Below are positions 4,311-5,086 of a stretch of 5,086 bases of DNA, piece by piece. Every line of letters begins with the position of its first letter. Positions within the stretch are counted from its first letter, which is position 1. Below the pieces are notes generated by a model. It had not been told where the DNA came from. It saw only the letters and a list, made by a program, of their open reading frames with translations, and ran no database searches. The DNA is from Caryophanales bacterium UBA5603. Its GTDB lineage: Bacteria; Bacillota_I; Bacilli_A; Izemoplasmatales; Hujiaoplasmataceae. The translations under genes and the position numbers were made by a program. The DNA is taken from assembly GCA_002424815.1 (NCBI GenBank), contig DILB01000016.1, positions 1,844 to 6,929 of the forward strand, read 5' to 3'.

Positions 4311-5086
4311 ATGTTTCGTCATTTATTTAAAAACATCATTTCTTTCTCGCTTTTCTTCATCCTTCTCTTGCTTTTCGGTTGTCAGAATACGCCTTCATCT
4401 ACGAGTACTAATTCCAATTTAGGCACCGTTCCGATTTATCAAGGCATGGAAATTGTTTCAAATGAACTATTGAGCTATCATGAGCCGCCTATGCTTTCAA
4501 ATATGGCTTATGTCATCAACGATCCAACCAATCCCTTTAATAGACCTATTGGGTCGCGGATTGAAGACTTGATCGCTAACGTTTTGCCAATCAATTCAAC
4601 CAATCCATCCGCTGATTATTTTGCTTCTCTCAACGAAGAAGTCATTTTACGCATCCGCATCGAAAATCCCGACTCCTATGAAATACTCTCTTTCACACTC
4701 AATGCGACCAAATATCAATCCTATCAATTCCAAGAAGGATCCGATTCTGAGAATCTCTATCTAAAAACTTCGGTTGGCAGTCACCCTGGAGTTATCCAAT
4801 TCACCATCGATCAAATCAAATACATTGAAGGTACGGAAATTAAGGATGTTGTGATGGGCGGCAATCAAACGATTTCAGTTGGCATTCAATATCCTAATTT
4901 CCCCGCCATCAATGTAACTTCTACACTTCATACCCAATCCAGTTTTACCATTCAATTCAATCAAAATGACCCCCAAGATATTTTAAATCTTGAATCTTCT
5001 GCCCTCAAAGCTTTTTTATTTGATGGGGAAGCCCTTGTCCAACAAATCGATATAACCCATGACATGACTTCCGTTACTTTTTCAAG
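4311..5086 (+). CDS. Surface lipoprotein, N-terminal part (runs off right edge)
   Basis: The frame is open for 258 codons to the window end. The ATG at 4311 has GGGAGG 7 nt upstream. The signal peptide has basic residues (MFRHLFK), a long hydrophobic core and the lipobox LFGC; Cys24 would be lipid-modified after cleavage by signal peptidase II. A Ser/Thr/Asn linker follows. The beta-rich extracellular region includes FTLNATKYQSYQF, GVIQFTIDQIKYIEGTEIKD and NQTISVGIQYP. From memory this pattern ('FTLNGxKYQSxxF ... YTIDxIKYVDGTEIKDV') is common in large surface lipoproteins of Acholeplasma-like bacteria, often preceding leucine-rich repeats. Another similar strand set seems to start near residue 205. 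Codons are visibly richer in C (ATC, ACC, TCC, CCC) than in the TIR operon. Membrane anchoring on the outer face is firm; the specific role, perhaps adhesion, is unknown. Confidence 0.85.
   Translation, partial: MFRHLFKNIISFSLFFILLLLFGCQNTPSSTSTNSNLGTVPIYQGMEIVSNELLSYHEPPMLSNMAYVINDPTNPFNRPIGSRIEDLIANVLPINSTNPSADYFASLNEEVILRIRIENPDSYEILSFTLNATKYQSYQFQEGSDSENLYLKTSVGSHPGVIQFTIDQIKYIEGTEIKDVVMGGNQTISVGIQYPNFPAINVTSTLHTQSSFTIQFNQNDPQDILNLESSALKAFLFDGEALVQQIDITHDMTSVTFS

Overview
The window is AT-rich DNA from a low-GC Gram-positive bacterium. An Acholeplasma/Izemoplasma-type mollicute relative fits best. This rests on lipoprotein signal peptides with short lipoboxes, Ser/Thr linkers, good sigma-A type promoters and GGAGG ribosome-binding sites, together with TGG (not TGA) for tryptophan in the TIR gene, which argues for the standard genetic code. 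The taxon is an inference.

Left edge (1-95): the first 15 codons of a leftward RelB/DinJ-type antitoxin gene. Its promoter is visible, and a perfect 8-bp inverted repeat lies between the -35 and -10 boxes, as expected for an autoregulated toxin-antitoxin operon. The toxin would lie outside the window. From 96 to 433 there is no confident gene, only a possible 32-residue hydrophobic peptide ORF (317-415, leftward), candidate promoters on both strands and a 15-bp palindrome.

Centre (434-3673): a leftward three-gene unit. In transcription order it encodes (1) an SPFH/YdjI-like 'virion core' protein with a C-terminal zinc ribbon (GTG start at 3363), (2) a 104-residue helical, probably coiled-coil protein starting 2 nt after it, and (3) a 487-residue protein with an N-terminal zinc ribbon, a TIR domain and about five C-terminal membrane helices, after a 125-nt gap. 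A strong intrinsic terminator closes the unit at 434-476. A good promoter at 3645-3673 would give a leader of about 275 nt with two large hairpins. One of these looks like a terminator (stem plus U5) that competes with an overlapping alternative hairpin. The set resembles a membrane-stress or membrane-organising SPFH module joined to a TIR effector, and is a candidate membrane-associated immune or abortive-infection system. The function is inferred, not shown.

Right (3761-5086): a rightward promoter, divergent from the TIR operon, drives a decayed lipoprotein gene. It has an intact lipoprotein signal peptide and Thr-rich linker, but the frame is broken after 59 codons, and an LRR-like fragment follows in another frame. 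Next comes an intact lipoprotein gene running off the right edge, whose extracellular domain resembles those of large surface lipoproteins in Acholeplasma-like bacteria.
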